In this document: in pieces, positions 62,948-64,000 of the stretch
Layout of the letters: every line of letters starts with the position of its first letter
Position numbering within the stretch: position 1 is the stretch's first letter
Assembly: GCA_964569015.1 (NCBI GenBank)
Contig: CAZMSN010000006.1
Coordinates: 1-64,000 of the forward strand
Direction: 5' to 3'
Origin: CAYQEC01 sp964569015
Lineage (GTDB): Bacteria > Actinomycetota > Acidimicrobiia > Spongiisociales > UBA5794
Length of the DNA: 64,000 nucleotides
The notes under the pieces: model-generated
Database searches by the model: none
Told to the model about the DNA's origin: nothing
Seen by the model: the letters and a program-made list of their open reading frames with translations, nothing else
Program-made: the position numbers and the translations under genes

Positions 62948-63409
62948 ATGAGTAACAACAGTGTGACCCTGATCGGAAACCTCGTCGACGATCCCGAGCT
63001 GCGGTTCACCCCATCGGGTGTTGCCATGGCCCGGGTGCGGTTCGCCGTCAATCGCCGCTACCAGGATCGCAACAACGAGTGGCAGGAAGAGACCAGCTTC
63101 TTCGGTGGCACCTGCTGGCGCGACATGGCAGAGAACGTGGCCGAGTCCCTGCAGAAGGGCATGCGAGTCATCGTGACTGGCCGCCTCGAGCAGCGGAGCT
63201 GGGAGACGGCCGACGGCGACAAGCGCTCGATCATCGAGGTTCGCATCGACGACATCGGCCCTTCGGTGAGGTGGGCGACCGCCTCGGTCACTCGCACCCC
63301 CCGTGCTTCGAGCGGCGACTACGGCGGCGGTGGTGGGGGCGGTGGTTCCAGCGTGCCGCCCGCGCCTACTGCTCGTGATGACTACGGGCCGGACGAGGCC
63401 CCGTTCTAG
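62948..63409 (+). CDS. ssb: single-stranded DNA-binding protein
   Basis: 153 residues. An OB-fold of about 110 residues (NNSVTLIGNLVDDPELRFTP, WQEETSFFGGTCWRDMAENV, GMRVIVTGRLEQRSWE), then a Gly/Ser/Pro linker and acidic tip DEAPF (the protein-docking tail; commonly DDDIPF). It protects ssDNA in replication and repair. It sits between rpsF and rpsR as usual. Confidence 0.97.
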   Translation: MSNNSVTLIGNLVDDPELRFTPSGVAMARVRFAVNRRYQDRNNEWQEETSFFGGTCWRDMAENVAESLQKGMRVIVTGRLEQRSWETADGDKRSIIEVRIDDIGPSVRWATASVTRTPRASSGDYGGGGGGGGSSVPPAPTARDDYGPDEAPF

Positions 63410-63430
63410 GTTCCAAGGAGGACACCGACT

Positions 63431-63697
63431 ATGCCCCCAAAGAAGCGTGTGAAGCGCAGACGCCTTACCGCGGCGGACGCCCGGCGCAAGAAGAAGGTTT
63501 GTCAGTTCTGCCGGCAGAACGCCGAGCCGATCGACTACAAGAACATTGCCGTTCTTCGCAAGTACATGTCCGACCGCGGCAAGATCCGGGCCCGCCGGGT
63601 GACCGGCGCCTGCTCCATCCACCAGCGCAGGATCGCCATGGCGATCAAGAACGCCCGTGAGATGGCCTTGTTGCCCTACACCCAGACGCGCTCCTGA
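63431..63697 (+). CDS. rpsR: ribosomal protein bS18
   Basis: 88 residues with KVCQFCRQNAEPIDYKN, LRKYMSDRGKIRARRVTG and HQRRIAMAIKNARE. The CxxC near residue 27 with a later Cys and His (GACSIHQ) marks the zinc-binding form. ATG 63431 has AAGGAGG upstream. The stop overlaps the rplI start (TGATG). Confidence 0.97.
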   Translation: MPPKKRVKRRRLTAADARRKKKVCQFCRQNAEPIDYKNIAVLRKYMSDRGKIRARRVTGACSIHQRRIAMAIKNAREMALLPYTQTRS

Positions 63698-64000
63698 TGG
63701 AAGTCATCCTCACCAAAGACGTTCCCGATCTGGGCAGCAAGGGCGACATCGTGCAGGTTGCGGATGGATACGCCCGCAACTTCCTCCTGCCCAAGCACAG
63801 GGCGGTGGCGGCGACTGCGGGAGCGGTGCGCCAGGCCGAATCGATGCGTCGCGCCCGAGAAGAAGCCGAGATCCGCGCCAAAGCCGAGGCCGAGCAGCTC
63901 GCACAGGCGCTCGTCGGCTCCCGTGTCGTGGTAGCCGCCCGTTCGGGAGACGAAGGCAGACTGTTCGGATCGGTCAGCACGGCCGACGTCACGGTGGCCA
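63697..64000 (+). CDS. rplI: ribosomal protein bL9, 5' part
   Basis: The first 101 codons. It begins MEVILTKDVPDLGSKGDIV and goes on VADGYARNFLLPKHRA, the bL9 N-terminal domain, then a long helix rich in Glu, Ala and Arg and the start of the C-terminal domain (GRLFGSVSTADVTVA). The ATG overlaps the rpsR stop. The gene runs past the window end. Confidence 0.95.
   Translation, partial: MEVILTKDVPDLGSKGDIVQVADGYARNFLLPKHRAVAATAGAVRQAESMRRAREEAEIRAKAEAEQLAQALVGSRVVVAARSGDEGRLFGSVSTADVTVA

Overview
The window is about 64 kb of high-GC bacterial DNA with the gene order found around the chromosomal origin of Actinobacteria. Marks of that phylum include a DUF3566 membrane protein beside gyrA and a tRNA-Ile, a DUF721 gene between recF and gyrB, a sigma/anti-sigma/trxB/trxA/cwlM/parB/parA/rsmG/jag/yidC/yidD/rnpA/rpmH block, a PadR-ino1 pair, and many start codons only 6-7 bases after a TANNNT hexamer (leaderless transcripts). 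No outer-membrane genes are seen. A monoderm actinobacterium from a little-sampled lineage, perhaps near Acidimicrobiia, is an inference. Two runs of exactly 100 N (43614-43713 and 61950-62049) show that this is a draft scaffold.

Layout. 1-7.4 kb: the 3' part of tRNA-Ile, a heliorhodopsin, a damaged Fic gene, an MFS transporter, and a vitamin B12 importer (btuF-btuC-btuD) behind a cobalamin riboswitch. 7.4-16.6 kb (minus strand): DUF3566, gyrA, gyrB, DUF721, recF, dnaN, dnaA. DnaA-box-like sites lie on both sides of dnaA. 17-22 kb (plus strand): rpmH, rnpA, yidD, yidC, jag, rsmG, parA, parB, mostly overlapping. The switch in strand around dnaA marks the likely origin. 22-27.5 kb (minus): a cwlM-like pseudo-amidase, trxA, trxB, a small membrane protein, anti-sigma factor, ECF sigma factor and a membrane pseudokinase. 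27.6-33.7 kb: an acetyltransferase facing a class II deacetylase, a lone PilT ATPase, a zinc-ribbon RNase HI, the CCA-adding enzyme and a membrane protein.

34-41 kb: arginine biosynthesis argC-argJ-argB-argR-argG, then argH behind a perfect 33-bp tandem repeat. argD and argF are absent from the cluster. 41-46 kb: a YbhN-type membrane protein, a PAP2 phosphatase, two small membrane proteins (one broken by a gap) and a long-chain acyl-CoA ligase. 46-50 kb: an overlapping operon of a DASS-type anion transporter, a receiver/cNMP-binding/histidine kinase and a single-domain response regulator. 50-57 kb: a TrhA/hemolysin III protein, a degenerate GGDEF protein, a Z-prenyl diphosphate synthase, an unrecognised four-hairpin RNA region, pyrE, a membrane protein, an endonuclease IV-type enzyme and a lipoprotein glycoside-hydrolase-like protein. 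57-64 kb: ino1 with its PadR regulator and a clear operator, hypothetical membrane proteins, panB, a DUF192 lipoprotein with a gap, and the ribosomal/replication operon rpsF-ssb-rpsR-rplI, cut by the window end.

Most genes are housekeeping: replication initiation and segregation, membrane insertion, redox, RNA maturation, arginine, pantothenate and inositol synthesis. The least ordinary parts are the heliorhodopsin, the altered quinolone-pocket residues of GyrA, the transporter-coupled cNMP-sensing kinase, the pseudo-enzymes of the cell-wall block, the PadR operator, the argH repeat and the structured RNA before pyrE. I found no CRISPR array, prophage, transposase or complete defence system.
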